39,944 bases of DNA from assembly GCA_002255935.1 (NCBI GenBank), contig NKIO01000032.1:1-39944 (forward strand), in the 5' to 3' direction. The stretch comes from Comamonadaceae bacterium PBBC2 (GTDB taxonomy: Bacteria > Pseudomonadota > Gammaproteobacteria > Burkholderiales > Burkholderiaceae_C). This document shows positions 29,864-38,238 of the stretch, piece after piece; position 1 is the stretch's first letter; each line of letters opens with the position of its first letter. A model generated the notes under the pieces. That model searched no databases and was not told the origin of the DNA. It saw only the letters and a list, made by a program, of their open reading frames with translations. Both the position numbers and the translations under genes were made by a program.

Positions 29864-30304
29864 ATGTTCAGCGACACCGAATTGCCGTCTACCCGTCCGT
29901 ACCTCATTCGTGCGCTGTACGAGTGGTGCTCCGAAAATGGCTTCACCCCTTATGTGGCGGTGAAGGTCAATGCCTCGGTGCAGGTGCCGCGCGAATATGT
30001 GCAAGGCGGTGAAATCGTGTTGAACGTCAGCATGGACGCCACCAGCTCGCTCAAGCTGGGCAATGAGTTCATCGAATTCAAAGCCCGATTTGGTGGCAAG
30101 CCGCGCGAAATCATGGTGCCCGTGGAGCGCGTGATGGCCATCTATGCCCGTGAAAATGGTCAAGGCATGGCTTTTCCTGTGCCCGAAAACGATGACGATG
30201 CGCAAGCCCTGACGGCGGTGGACAGTCCTGTGTCTGAAGGTTCGGATGACGAGCCCACACCACCTCCTGCGACAGGCCGCCCAGCGCTCACGCGTGTGAA
30301 GTAA
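29864..30304 (+). CDS. sspB: ClpXP adaptor protein SspB
   Basis: SspB delivers ssrA-tagged proteins to ClpXP. The product is 146 aa from ATG 29864. The folded tag-binding domain is recognisable: STRPYLIRALYEWCSENGFTPYVAV, VQVPREYVQGGEIVLNVSMDATSSLKLGNEFIEFKARFGG and IMVPVERVMAIYARENGQGMAFPV. A flexible acidic linker follows and the C-terminus is short and basic, the part known to bind ClpX in the family (here RPALTRVK). Alternative starts TTG 29846 and GTG 29852 add a few residues not typical of the family. Confidence 0.94.
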   Translation: MFSDTELPSTRPYLIRALYEWCSENGFTPYVAVKVNASVQVPREYVQGGEIVLNVSMDATSSLKLGNEFIEFKARFGGKPREIMVPVERVMAIYARENGQGMAFPVPENDDDAQALTAVDSPVSEGSDDEPTPPPATGRPALTRVK

Positions 30305-30322
30305 AAAAATAAGACGGCCAGC

Positions 30323-30351
30323 CTGAAGTGCCGCCTTTGGCACGTTAGAAT
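30323..30351 (+). promoter_or_regulatory. Possible promoter of tRNA-Thr
   Basis: A TAGAAT -10 hexamer at 30346-30351 lies 17 bases after CTGAAG (30323-30328), a poor -35 match. The -10 is followed by the GC-rich CTAGCCCGT stretch typical of stringently controlled stable-RNA promoters. A short hairpin (GTGCC 30328-30332 with GGCAC 30339-30343) lies within it. Transcription would start only a few bases before the mature tRNA. Confidence 0.4.
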
Positions 30352-30360
30352 CTAGCCCGT

Positions 30361-30436
30361 GCCGCTTTAGCTCAGTTGGTAGAGCACCCGCCTTGTAAGC
30401 GGTAGGTCGTCAGTTCGAATCCGACAAGCGGCACCA
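30361..30436 (+). tRNA. tRNA-Thr (anticodon UGU)
   Basis: A complete cloverleaf can be folded by eye. The acceptor arm GCCGCTT (30361-30367) pairs with AAGCGGC (30426-30432), the D-arm is GCTC/GAGC, the anticodon loop CTTGTAA puts TGT at 30394-30396, and the T-arm carries TTCGAAT. The discriminator is A at 30433 and CCA (30434-30436) is encoded. The top pair of the anticodon stem (C27-T43) is mismatched, the other four pairs are good. It reads ACA and, by wobble, other Thr codons. Confidence 0.97.
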
Positions 30437-30442
30437 AAAATC

Positions 30443-30476
30443 AAAATGCCCCTGATCGCAAGATCAGGGGCATTTT
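30443..30476. terminator. Strong terminator between tRNA-Thr and the DUF721 gene
   Basis: A perfect 15-bp stem (30443-30457 with 30462-30476) encloses a GCAA tetraloop. Its GC-rich core CCCCTGATC/GATCAGGGG is bounded by AAAAT and ATTTT, so it can terminate both the tRNA and the convergent - strand gene that ends at 30493. Confidence 0.88.
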
Positions 30477-30492
30477 CTTTTGTCTGGGGCCT

Positions 30493-30801
30493 TCAAAGCG
30501 TCTTGTTGTGCACTTTGATGCGAATGGTCGAAACATGCATGCCTTTTTGATTCAGGTGGGCTTGCAAAGCCGGTGTCATTTGCCGCAGTTTGGCGGCCAC
30601 GGCGTTGGAGCTGACCAGCAGACACCAAGTCCCCTCTTCGATCGGGCCTGCTTGCACGCTGGCCCGCAAAGGGGCTGGCAGCAAGCTGCGTATGGCCTGT
30701 AAGCGCTCCGAAGATTCACGCACGCGGCTGGCCAAAAGCGCAAAAGTCGGGGACTCTTGAACCGCTTGTTGCAGGGGGATGGCGTGGTGTCGTCTTTGCA
30801 T
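30493..30801 (-). CDS. DUF721 / DciA-like protein
   Basis: The product (102 aa from ATG 30801) looks like a DUF721-family protein, the group that includes the replicative helicase loader DciA found in bacteria lacking DnaC/DnaI. Seen features are the basic N-terminus MQRRHHAIPLQQAVQESPTFALLASRV and the fold-typical C-terminal stretch WCLLVSSNAVAAKLRQMTPALQAHLN ending in IRIKVHNKTL. A DUF721 gene near secA is also seen in Pseudomonas. In-frame upstream starts at 30894 and 30954 exist, but the added residues look non-coding. No start has a clear ribosome site. Family assignment is fairly likely, the DciA role is inference. Confidence 0.72.
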   Translation of the reverse strand: MQRRHHAIPLQQAVQESPTFALLASRVRESSERLQAIRSLLPAPLRASVQAGPIEEGTWCLLVSSNAVAAKLRQMTPALQAHLNQKGMHVSTIRIKVHNKTL

Positions 30802-31024
30802 GGTGTAAGGGTCTGGTCCATTATCACGCAGCCTGCAGGCCATGGGCAGGCTTGGCAAGCCGTGGTGTCGTCGCCAGAGGCTAAAATGAGCCATTGGTCT
30901 GACATGGCCACGCCTTGGCGCCGCAAGACTTGTTTTTGCGCGTTTCGGCTTCAAATGAACCCTTTAACTTGACAGGACAGACGGTCTGTTTTCAGCCCTT
31001 CAGCTGAAGTCAGATCCCGTAGAC
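30802..31024. other. Gene-free gap upstream of secA
   Basis: This gap of 223 bases must hold the promoter of secA and that of the divergent DUF721 gene. It contains a TAAAAT hexamer at 30882-30887 and TTGACA at 30969-30974, which are not spaced as one promoter. It also holds the odd-centred palindrome ACAGACGGTCTGT around 30976-30990 and a perfect 12-base palindrome CTTCAGCTGAAG at 30998-31009, just before the secA start. A 28-codon open frame (30886-30972) exists on the + strand with no convincing ribosome site. I see no SecM arrest motif. Confidence 0.5.
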
Positions 31025-33760
31025 ATGGCCATCCCTTTGCTCACCAAAATTTTCGGCAGCCGCAACGATCGACTGCTCAAGCAATACCGCAAAACGGTGG
31101 AGCGCATCAATGCCCTGGAAGCAGGCCTTGAGGGGCTGAGCGACGACGAGTTGCGCGGCAAAACCGAGCGCTTCAAACAACGCGTGGCCGCCGGTGAAAC
31201 CCTCGACGCCTTGTTGCCCGAAGCGTTTGCGGTGGTGCGCGAAGGCTCCAAACGCGTCATGAAGATGCGCCACTTCGATGTCCAGATGGTGGGCGGCATT
31301 GCCTTGCACAACGGCAAGATCGCCGAAATGCGCACGGGTGAGGGCAAGACCCTGACCTCGACGCTGCCGGCCTACCTGAACGCTTTGTCCGGCAAGGGCG
31401 TGCATGTGGTGACGGTGAACGATTACCTGGCCAACCGCGATGCGCAATGGATGGGCAAACTGTTCAACTTTCTGGGCCTGACGGTGGGCATCAACTTGCC
31501 GCAGATGGCGCGCGAAGAAAAGCAAACCGCCTACAACTCGGACATCACTTACGGCACCAACAACGAATACGGCTTTGACTACCTGCGTGACAACATGGTC
31601 TACGAAGCGCAAGACCGTGTGCAACGCCCGCTGAACTACGCCATCGTGGACGAGGTGGACTCGATCCTCATTGACGAAGCCCGCACCCCGCTGATCATCA
31701 GCGGCCAGGCCGAAGACCACACTGCCACCTATGTGGCCATGAAGCAGGTCATTCCGATGCTCTCGCGTCAGGAAGGCGAAGCCGATCCACGCACGGGCGA
31801 GGGCATCATCACCCCCGGTGATTTCACCGTGGATGAGAAATCACACCAGGTTTTCTTGACCGAAGCCGGTCACGAAAAAGCCGAGGCGGTGCTGGCCCAG
31901 TTGGGCTTGATCCCGGAAGGCGCCAGCCTCTATGACCCGGCCAACATCACCTTGATGCACCACCTCAACGCCGCTTTGCGTGCGCAGCACCTGTACCACC
32001 GCGATCAACACTATGTGGTGCAAGACGGTGAAGTGGTGATCGTGGACGAGTTCACCGGTCGCCTGATGAGTGGCCGCCGCTGGAGTGACGGTTTGCACCA
32101 GGCTGTCGAAGCCAAGGAAGGCGTGCAGATCCAGGCCGAGAACCAGACCATGGCCTCGATCACGTTCCAGAACTACTTCCGCCTGTACAACAAGATCGGT
32201 GGCATGACCGGCACGGCCGACACCGAGGCTTACGAGTTCCAGGAAATCTACGGTCTGGAGACCGTGGTGATTCCGCCGCACCGCAAGAGCCAGCGCGAAG
32301 ACCAGCTCGACCGCGTCTACAAAACCTCTGAAGAGCGTTACACCGCTGCGATCGCCGACATCCGTGAATGCCACGAGCGCGGCCAGCCCGTGTTGGTGGG
32401 CACCACCTCGATCGAAAATTCCGAGCTGATCTCGCAATTGCTCACGCAGGCCAAGTTGCCCCACCAGGTCTTGAACGCCAAGCAGCACGCCCGTGAGGCC
32501 GACATCGTGGCGCAAGCCGGGCGCCCCAGCATGATCACGATCGCCACCAACATGGCCGGTCGCGGCACCGACATTGTGTTGGGCGGCAACATCGAAAAAG
32601 ACGTGCAAGCTATCGAGGCCGACGAGTCCATGCCTGAGGCTGATCGCCAGGCCAAAGTGGCGGCCCTGCGCGAGCAGTGGAAGCAAACGCACGAGCAGGT
32701 CAAAGCCAATGGCGGCTTGCGCATCATCGCCACCGAGCGCCACGAGTCACGCCGCATCGACAACCAGTTGCGCGGCCGTTCGGGCCGTCAAGGTGACCCC
32801 GGCTCTTCGCGTTTTTACCTGAGCCTGGACGACCCATTGATGCGCATTTTTGCGGGCGACCGTGTGCGCGCCATCATGGACCGTCTGAAGATGCCCGAAG
32901 GCGAAGCCATCGAAGCGGGCATGGTGACCCGCAGCATCGAAAGTGCCCAGCGCAAAGTGGAGTCGCGCAACTTCGACATCCGCAAGCAATTGCTGGAGTA
33001 CGACGATGTCTCGAATGACCAGCGCAAGGTGATCTACCAGCAACGCAACGACATCCTCGACGCGCAAGACATGGAAAGTCAGATTGCTTCGCTGCGCGAA
33101 GGCTGCTTCACCGATCTGGTTCGCCAGTTTGTGCCGGCCGAGACGGTGGAAGAGCAATGGGACTTGGCAGCGCTTGAGAAAGTGCTGACCGAAGAGTGGC
33201 AACTGCAGGTGAACCTGCGCGAGATGGTCGCCGCCTCCAATGCGATCACCGACGAGGACATCCTCGAAGCTGTGGTCGCTGCTGCCCACACCCAGTTCCA
33301 GGCCAAGCTTGAGCAGATCGGCGCCGTGAACTTCACGCCCTTTGAACGCATGGTCTTGCTGCAAAGCATCGACACCCATTGGCGCGAACACCTGAGCGCT
33401 TTGGACTATCTGCGCCAGGGCATTCACCTGCGCGGCTATGCCCAAAAGCAGCCCAAGCAGGAATACAAGCGCGAAGCCTTTGAGCTGTTCGGCCAATTGC
33501 TGGACTCGGTCAAGAACGAAGTCACCCGCACCTTGATGCTGGTGCGCGTGGAGTCCGAAGCCCAGATCGAGCAAGCCGCCCAAGACATTGAAGCGCGTGC
33601 CGAGCACATCAGCAACGTGACCTACAGCGCCCCTGACGAATCCGGCGAGCCGCAAACCGTGGCGGCTGGCCAGCAAGACTGGGGCCTGGTGGGGCGCAAC
33701 GACCCCTGCCCATGCGGCAGTGGCAAGAAATACAAACAATGCCACGGCAAGTTGGCCTGA
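31025..33760 (+). CDS. secA: Preprotein translocase ATPase SecA
   Basis: SecA is the ATPase motor that drives unfolded proteins through SecYEG. It is 911 aa, full length. The first nucleotide-binding domain has Walker A-type GEGKT (105-109) and the DEAD-like [19 protein letters not shown]. The preprotein cross-linking domain, helical scaffold ([17 protein letters not shown]) and the second motor domain ([29 protein letters not shown]) follow in order. The C-terminus carries the zinc-binding SecB-interaction tail with Cys895, Cys897, Cys906 and His907. There is no secM-like gene in front; the 223-base gap upstream is described separately. Confidence 0.98.
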   Translation: MAIPLLTKIFGSRNDRLLKQYRKTVERINALEAGLEGLSDDELRGKTERFKQRVAAGETLDALLPEAFAVVREGSKRVMKMRHFDVQMVGGIALHNGKIAEMRTGEGKTLTSTLPAYLNALSGKGVHVVTVNDYLANRDAQWMGKLFNFLGLTVGINLPQMAREEKQTAYNSDITYGTNNEYGFDYLRDNMVYEAQDRVQRPLNYAIVDEVDSILIDEARTPLIISGQAEDHTATYVAMKQVIPMLSRQEGEADPRTGEGIITPGDFTVDEKSHQVFLTEAGHEKAEAVLAQLGLIPEGASLYDPANITLMHHLNAALRAQHLYHRDQHYVVQDGEVVIVDEFTGRLMSGRRWSDGLHQAVEAKEGVQIQAENQTMASITFQNYFRLYNKIGGMTGTADTEAYEFQEIYGLETVVIPPHRKSQREDQLDRVYKTSEERYTAAIADIRECHERGQPVLVGTTSIENSELISQLLTQAKLPHQVLNAKQHAREADIVAQAGRPSMITIATNMAGRGTDIVLGGNIEKDVQAIEADESMPEADRQAKVAALREQWKQTHEQVKANGGLRIIATERHESRRIDNQLRGRSGRQGDPGSSRFYLSLDDPLMRIFAGDRVRAIMDRLKMPEGEAIEAGMVTRSIESAQRKVESRNFDIRKQLLEYDDVSNDQRKVIYQQRNDILDAQDMESQIASLREGCFTDLVRQFVPAETVEEQWDLAALEKVLTEEWQLQVNLREMVAASNAITDEDILEAVVAAAHTQFQAKLEQIGAVNFTPFERMVLLQSIDTHWREHLSALDYLRQGIHLRGYAQKQPKQEYKREAFELFGQLLDSVKNEVTRTLMLVRVESEAQIEQAAQDIEARAEHISNVTYSAPDESGEPQTVAAGQQDWGLVGRNDPCPCGSGKKYKQCHGKLA

Positions 33761-33777
33761 GCCCAGCTCAGCAGATG

Positions 33778-33803
33778 AAACGGGCTTCGGCCCGTTTTGT
33801 TTA
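33778..33803 (+). terminator. Rho-independent terminator after secA
   Basis: AAACGGGC (33778-33785) pairs with GCCCGTTT (33790-33797) around a stable TTCG tetraloop, followed by TGTTT. It separates secA from argJ, whose ATG is at 33841. Confidence 0.8.
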
Positions 33804-33840
33804 TGGACTTTGAATTCAACCCTGTTTCTGAAAGATCACC

Positions 33841-35070
33841 ATGCCTGTGAATCTGCCCTTGATCGACCCCGCCCAATTGCATGCCGTTGCCGGTGTGCGC
33901 TGGGGCATTGCCGAAGTCGGCGTGCGCAAAGCCCATCGCAAAGACCTGAGCGTCATGCTGCTGGACGAAGGTGCCAGCGTGGCGGGTGTCTTCACCAGCA
34001 ACCGCTATTGCGCAGCGCCTGTGCAGGTGTGCCGTGAGCATTTGGCGCAGGGCAGTGCCGTGCGTGCGCTGGTGATCAACACCGGCAATGCCAATGCCGG
34101 CACGGGCGCACCGGGCTTGGCCCACGCCCGCCAGACCTGCGAGGCCTTGGCCAGCTTGCTGCAATGCGCACCTGCGCAGATCTTGCCCTTCTCGACCGGT
34201 GTGATCATGGAGCCCTTGCCGGTGGACCGCATCGTGGCGGGCTTGCCCGCGGCCTTGGCCGATGCGCAAGCGGTCCATTGGGCCCAGGCTGCCGAAGGCA
34301 TCATGACCACCGACACCCAGCCCAAAGCGGCCAGCGTGCAGCTGAGCATTGGCGGCAAAACCGTCAACATCACCGGCATCAGCAAAGGCGCCGGCATGAT
34401 CCGCCCCAATATGGCAACGATGCTCGGCTTTGTGGCCACCGATGCGAACATCGATCCGGCTTTGCTGCCCGCCTTGGTCAAGGCCTTGGCCGATGGGTCT
34501 TTTAACCGCATCACCATCGATGGCGACACGTCGACCAACGACTCCTTCATGCTGATCGCCACGCACCAGGCCGGCCACGCGCAGATCACCTCGCTGGACA
34601 GCGCAGACGGTCAGGCCTTGTTCAAGGGCCTGATGCAGGTGGCGCGCCAGTTGGCCCATGCCATCGTGCGCGATGGCGAAGGGGCCACCAAGTTCATCAC
34701 CGTGCAGGTTGAAGGCGGCCGCACCGGCGAAGAGTGTCGCCTGGTGGCCTACGCCATCGCGCATTCGCCCTTGGTCAAAACCGCTTTCTTTGCCAGCGAT
34801 CCCAATCTGGGCCGCATCTTGGCGGCGGTGGGCTATGCCGGCATTGCCGATCTGGACCAAGGCCTGATCGAGTTGCACTTGGACGATGTGCACGTGGTCT
34901 CGCAAGGCGGTCGCCGTCCCGAGTACCGCGAAGAGGATGGCCAGCGCGTCATGAAAGGCAGCGAGATCACCGTGCGCGTGGGGCTGGGCCGTGGCACCGC
35001 CAGCGACACCGTTTGGACCTGCGACCTCAGCCACGACTACGTCACCATCAACGCGGATTACCGTTCATGA
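33841..35070 (+). CDS. argJ: Bifunctional ornithine acetyltransferase / N-acetylglutamate synthase (ArgJ)
   Basis: ArgJ recycles the acetyl group of N-acetylornithine onto glutamate in arginine synthesis. It is 409 aa, full length. The self-cleavage site is in [15 protein letters not shown], with the nucleophile expected at Thr193, which splits the precursor into alpha and beta chains. Other typical segments are [44 protein letters not shown] and [19 protein letters not shown]. It overlaps the DUF815 gene by 4 bases (ATGA). Whether it can also make acetylglutamate de novo cannot be judged from sequence. Confidence 0.96.
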   Translation: MPVNLPLIDPAQLHAVAGVRWGIAEVGVRKAHRKDLSVMLLDEGASVAGVFTSNRYCAAPVQVCREHLAQGSAVRALVINTGNANAGTGAPGLAHARQTCEALASLLQCAPAQILPFSTGVIMEPLPVDRIVAGLPAALADAQAVHWAQAAEGIMTTDTQPKAASVQLSIGGKTVNITGISKGAGMIRPNMATMLGFVATDANIDPALLPALVKALADGSFNRITIDGDTSTNDSFMLIATHQAGHAQITSLDSADGQALFKGLMQVARQLAHAIVRDGEGATKFITVQVEGGRTGEECRLVAYAIAHSPLVKTAFFASDPNLGRILAAVGYAGIADLDQGLIELHLDDVHVVSQGGRRPEYREEDGQRVMKGSEITVRVGLGRGTASDTVWTCDLSHDYVTINADYRS

Positions 35071-35942
35071 GCCAAGCCCTGGAACAACTGCTGGCCAAAG
35101 TCAGCCAACTGGTGGACCGCATCGAAGCGGTTTTGCCCCAACCCCTGACAGCGCCCGACTGGTCGCAGGCCATCGCCTGGCGATACCGCAAGCGCTCGTC
35201 GGGTCACGGCGTGCTCGAGCCGGTGCGCCATGTGGCGGCGATGACGCTGGCAGACCTGCAGGAAATCGATCCGCAAAAAGAAAAGCTCCAACGCAACACC
35301 GAACAGTTTGTGAGCGGGCGTCCCTCCAACAACGTGCTGTTGACCGGTGCACGCGGCACGGGCAAGTCCTCGCTCATCAAGGCCTGCCTGAACACGTACG
35401 CGTCGCAGGGCCTGCGCTTGATCGAAGTGGACAAGGCCGACCTGACCGACTTGCCCGACATCATCGAAGTGGTGGCTTCGCGGCCAGAGAAATTCATCGT
35501 TTATTGCGATGACCTGAGCTTCGAAGACGGCGAGCCCGGTTACAAAGCGCTCAAGTCCATTTTGGACGGCACCGTGGCTGCGGCCACGCCCAACGTGTTG
35601 ATCTACGCGACCAGCAACCGCCGCCATTTGTTGCCCGAGTACATGAGCGAAAACCTCACGTACAAACACACCGAAGGCGGTGAAGTGCACCCCGGTGAAG
35701 GCGTGGAAGAAAAAATCTCTTTGTCTGAGCGCTTCGGTTTGTGGATCAGCTTTTACCCCTTCTCGCAAGACGAATACCTCACCATTGCCGGTCAATGGCT
35801 CAGCAGTTTGGGCGCCTCGTCCGCGCAAATCGAAGCGGCCCGCGCCGATGCCTTGCTGTGGGCCCTGGAGCGCGGCTCGCGCAGTGGCCGGGTGGCCTAC
35901 CAGTTCGCCCGTGATTACATGGGCCGTCAGGCCGCTGCATGA
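35067..35942 (+). CDS. DUF815-family AAA+ ATPase
   Basis: The 291-aa product is an ATPase of the DUF815 family, conserved but without a settled function. Walker A is GARGTGKS at 94-101 and Walker [11 protein letters not shown] at about 143-152. A sensor-type [13 protein letters not shown] follows, then [19 protein letters not shown]. The N-terminal 80 residues are helical and charged. It overlaps argJ by 4 bases at its start and mutT by 4 bases at its end, so the three form one tight operon. The frame is open upstream within argJ, but ATG 35067 is the natural start. Confidence 0.9.
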   Translation: MSQALEQLLAKVSQLVDRIEAVLPQPLTAPDWSQAIAWRYRKRSSGHGVLEPVRHVAAMTLADLQEIDPQKEKLQRNTEQFVSGRPSNNVLLTGARGTGKSSLIKACLNTYASQGLRLIEVDKADLTDLPDIIEVVASRPEKFIVYCDDLSFEDGEPGYKALKSILDGTVAAATPNVLIYATSNRRHLLPEYMSENLTYKHTEGGEVHPGEGVEEKISLSERFGLWISFYPFSQDEYLTIAGQWLSSLGASSAQIEAARADALLWALERGSRSGRVAYQFARDYMGRQAAA

Positions 35943-36406
35943 GCGGGCTGCTGGTCGCCGATGGGGAGCGCCAACGCGAAGGCGGGCTTGACCGTCCGGT
36001 GGTGGATGTGGCCGTGGGCGTGTTGATGCAAGCCGATGGGCAGTTCTTGTTGACCTCGCGCCCTGAAGGCAAGGTCTATGCGGGGTACTGGGAATTCCCC
36101 GGTGGCAAGCTCGAAGCCGGTGAAACGGTGGAAGAGGCCTTGCGCCGCGAACTGCAAGAAGAGTTGGGCATCGTGATCGGCCAAGCCCAGATCTGGAAAA
36201 CCCAGATGGTGGACTACCCGCACGCCTTGGTGCGCTTGCACTTTTGCAAAGTGTGGGACTGGCAAGGCGATTTGCAAATGCGCGAAGCGCAAACCCACGC
36301 TTGGCAGCAACTGCCCGTGGACGTGGTGCCGGTCTTGCCCGGCACCATTCCGGTCTTGATTTGGCTGGCCGAAGAACGGCAATTCAGCGGCGCCACACAC
36401 CGCTAG
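35939..36406 (+). CDS. mutT: Nudix hydrolase, probable 8-oxo-dGTP diphosphatase (MutT)
   Basis: MutT-type enzymes remove oxidised dGTP from the nucleotide pool. The 155-aa product has the Nudix box at residues 55-77 (GGKLEAGETVEEALRRELQEELG), preceded by VVDVAVGVLMQADGQFLLTSRPEGKVYAGYWEFPGG, which strongly resembles MutT. The position next to argJ and a DUF815 gene resembles other betaproteobacteria. The Nudix family is wide, so the exact substrate is inferred. Its stop is 5 bases from the stop of the convergent DUF1841 gene, with no terminator hairpin between. Confidence 0.9.
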   Translation: MSGLLVADGERQREGGLDRPVVDVAVGVLMQADGQFLLTSRPEGKVYAGYWEFPGGKLEAGETVEEALRRELQEELGIVIGQAQIWKTQMVDYPHALVRLHFCKVWDWQGDLQMREAQTHAWQQLPVDVVPVLPGTIPVLIWLAEERQFSGATHR

Positions 36407-36411
36407 AAAAA

Positions 36412-36849
36412 TCAGTCCTTGGTCGCGTGTCTTTGCACGCAGTCGATGTAGGCCGCGCCATCGGGCATGCGGCCCGCGCGTTGGCTTTCATAGACCATGC
36501 GGCCCAGGCATTCCATGGCCTGGTGGTGGGCGTCGTGCAGTGAGTTGAGCTTGTGCGTCAGCAATTCCACCGCTTGGCGAATGCCGCGTGGCTGGTCGAT
36601 GCTGCACTGCTCGCTGATCGACAGGTGCATGGACAAATGCAGAAACGGGTTGTCCTTGTTGGGGTCCACCTTGAGCATGCTGGCCAAGGCCGCGTCCACA
36701 TCGGCCAGTTCGGCGTGGTATTCGGGGTGCTCGTCAATCCATTGGCTCACCAACATTTCCATCGGCTCTAGCGGGGCCGCGGTTTGGGCCTTGGCGTACA
36801 CGCCACAAAAAAATCGCCGCACATCGGCTTGAGAAGGTTGAATCAGCAT
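36412..36849 (-). CDS. DUF1841-family protein
   Basis: The 145-aa product matches the general look of DUF1841 proteins: an N-terminal SQADVRRFFCGVYAKAQ, then WIDEHPEYHAEL, then a His-rich FLHLSMHLSISEQCSIDQPRGI and a C-terminal YIDCVQRHATK. The histidine and acidic residues hint at metal binding, but no function is established and I do not propose one. It is a single gene on the - strand, with a 121-base gap to the divergent thiolase gene. Confidence 0.8.
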   Translation of the reverse strand: MLIQPSQADVRRFFCGVYAKAQTAAPLEPMEMLVSQWIDEHPEYHAELADVDAALASMLKVDPNKDNPFLHLSMHLSISEQCSIDQPRGIRQAVELLTHKLNSLHDAHHQAMECLGRMVYESQRAGRMPDGAAYIDCVQRHATKD

Positions 36850-36927
36850 GGGGTGGATTGTCCTTCATGTTGTCCTTTACGGGCTGGCGGATTCAAGCCC
36901 TAGAATGACTTCAGCACGCGCATGAAA

Positions 36928-36945
36928 CATGCAATAAAATGCATG
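36928..36945 (+). promoter_or_regulatory. Inverted repeat overlapping a possible -10 before the thiolase gene
   Basis: CATGCA (36928-36933) and TGCATG (36940-36945) form a perfect inverted repeat with a 6-base AT-only spacer. A TAAAAT hexamer (36935-36940) lies mostly within the spacer, and another CATG copy begins at 36921. A second -10-like hexamer, TAGAAT, is at 36901-36906. The arrangement suits a repressor operator over a promoter, but no -35 box is clear. GGAGA precedes the ATG by about 10 bases. Confidence 0.4.
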
Positions 36946-36970
36946 CAACCTTAACCTGGAGACACAAAAC

Positions 36971-38173
36971 ATGAACCAAGCCTACATTTGCGACGCCATC
37001 CGCACCCCCTTCGGCCGTTACGGCGGTGCCTTGAGCAGCGTGCGCACCGACGACCTGGGCGCAGTGCCCCTGCGCGCCCTGATGGCCCGCAACCCCAACG
37101 TGGACTGGGCCGCTGTGACCGACGTGCTCTACGGCAACGCCAACCAGGCCGGTGAAGACAACCGCAACGTGGCCCACATGAGCAGTTTGCTGGCCGGCTT
37201 GCCCATCGACGTGCCTGGCGCCACCCTCAACCGCCTGTGCGGCTCGGGCCTGGACGCTGTGGGCACCGCAGCGCGTGCCATCAAGGCCGGTGAAGCCAGC
37301 CTGATGATCGCCGGTGGTGTGGAAAGCATGAGCCGCGCTCCTTTTGTGATGCCCAAGGCCGAAAGCGCTTTCAGCCGTGCCAACGCGGTGTACGACACCA
37401 CCATTGGCTGGCGCTTTGTGAACAAGTTGATGAAAGCGCAATACGGTGTCGATTCAATGCCCGAGACCGCCGAGAACGTGGCCACCGATTTCAAGATCGA
37501 ACGCGAAGCGCAAGACCTGATGGCCTACAACAGCCAGCTGCGGGCTGTGGCCGCCATCAAGGCCGGACATTTGGCCCGTGAAATCGTGGGCGTCAGCATC
37601 CCCCAGAAAAAGGGCGATGCCATCATGGTGGACACCGACGAACATCCCCGCGAAACCAGCCTCGAAGCGCTGGCCAAGCTCAAAGGCGTGGTGCGCCCTG
37701 ACGGCACCGTGACCGCAGGCAACGCTTCGGGCGTGAACGACGGCGCTTGCGCCTTGTTGCTGGCCGATGAAGCCACCGCAGCCAAGAACGGCCTGACGCC
37801 CAAAGCGCGCGTGGTCGGCATGGCCACTGCCGGTGTGGCGCCACGCATCATGGGCATTGGCCCAGCACCTGCCACCCTCAAGGTGCTGGCGCAAACGGGC
37901 CTGACGCTGGACCAGATCGACGTGATCGAACTGAACGAAGCCTTTGCTGCACAAGGCCTGGCCGTGCTGCGCATGTTGGGCTTGAAGGACGACGACGCCC
38001 GCGTGAACGCCTGGGGCGGCGCGATCGCGCTGGGTCACCCTCTGGGTGCTTCGGGTGCGCGTTTGGCCACCACCGCCATCAATCGCCTGCACAGCACCGG
38101 TGGTCGCTACGCGCTGTGCACCATGTGCATTGGCGTGGGTCAGGGCATTGCGCTGATCATCGAGCGGGTTTGA
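36971..38173 (+). CDS. Thiolase, 3-oxoadipyl-CoA / acetyl-CoA acyltransferase (PcaF-like)
   Basis: This 400-aa thiolase resembles PcaF, which splits 3-oxoadipyl-CoA into succinyl-CoA and acetyl-CoA in the beta-ketoadipate pathway. The catalytic residues are Cys90 (LNRLCGSG), His356 (LGHPLGASG) and Cys386 (TMCIGVGQG). Segments such as ANQAGEDNRNVAHM, VESMSRAPFVMPKAESAFSR and TTIGWRFVNKLMKAQYG (residues ~55-70, 117-136 and 138-154) match PcaF more closely than generic PhaA. No other beta-ketoadipate gene is nearby, so a wider role in acyl-CoA breakdown is possible. It stands alone as a + strand transcript with its own promoter region. Confidence 0.9.
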   Translation: MNQAYICDAIRTPFGRYGGALSSVRTDDLGAVPLRALMARNPNVDWAAVTDVLYGNANQAGEDNRNVAHMSSLLAGLPIDVPGATLNRLCGSGLDAVGTAARAIKAGEASLMIAGGVESMSRAPFVMPKAESAFSRANAVYDTTIGWRFVNKLMKAQYGVDSMPETAENVATDFKIEREAQDLMAYNSQLRAVAAIKAGHLAREIVGVSIPQKKGDAIMVDTDEHPRETSLEALAKLKGVVRPDGTVTAGNASGVNDGACALLLADEATAAKNGLTPKARVVGMATAGVAPRIMGIGPAPATLKVLAQTGLTLDQIDVIELNEAFAAQGLAVLRMLGLKDDDARVNAWGGAIALGHPLGASGARLATTAINRLHSTGGRYALCTMCIGVGQGIALIIERV

Positions 38174-38238
38174 ACTTGAGTCGGCAGTCAGTGCGCTGCA
38201 GCTGATTCAAGGTCGTATCAGCAAAGTCAGATCGCAGG

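Noticed and set aside
30886..30972. SecM-like leader peptide before secA
   Set aside because: The short frame has no signal peptide and no arrest motif of the SecM type. It is kept only as a low-grade observation.
38174..38238. Terminator between the thiolase and Bug genes
   Set aside because: Short palindromes such as GCTGCAGC occur, but no stem followed by a T-run is present on either strand.
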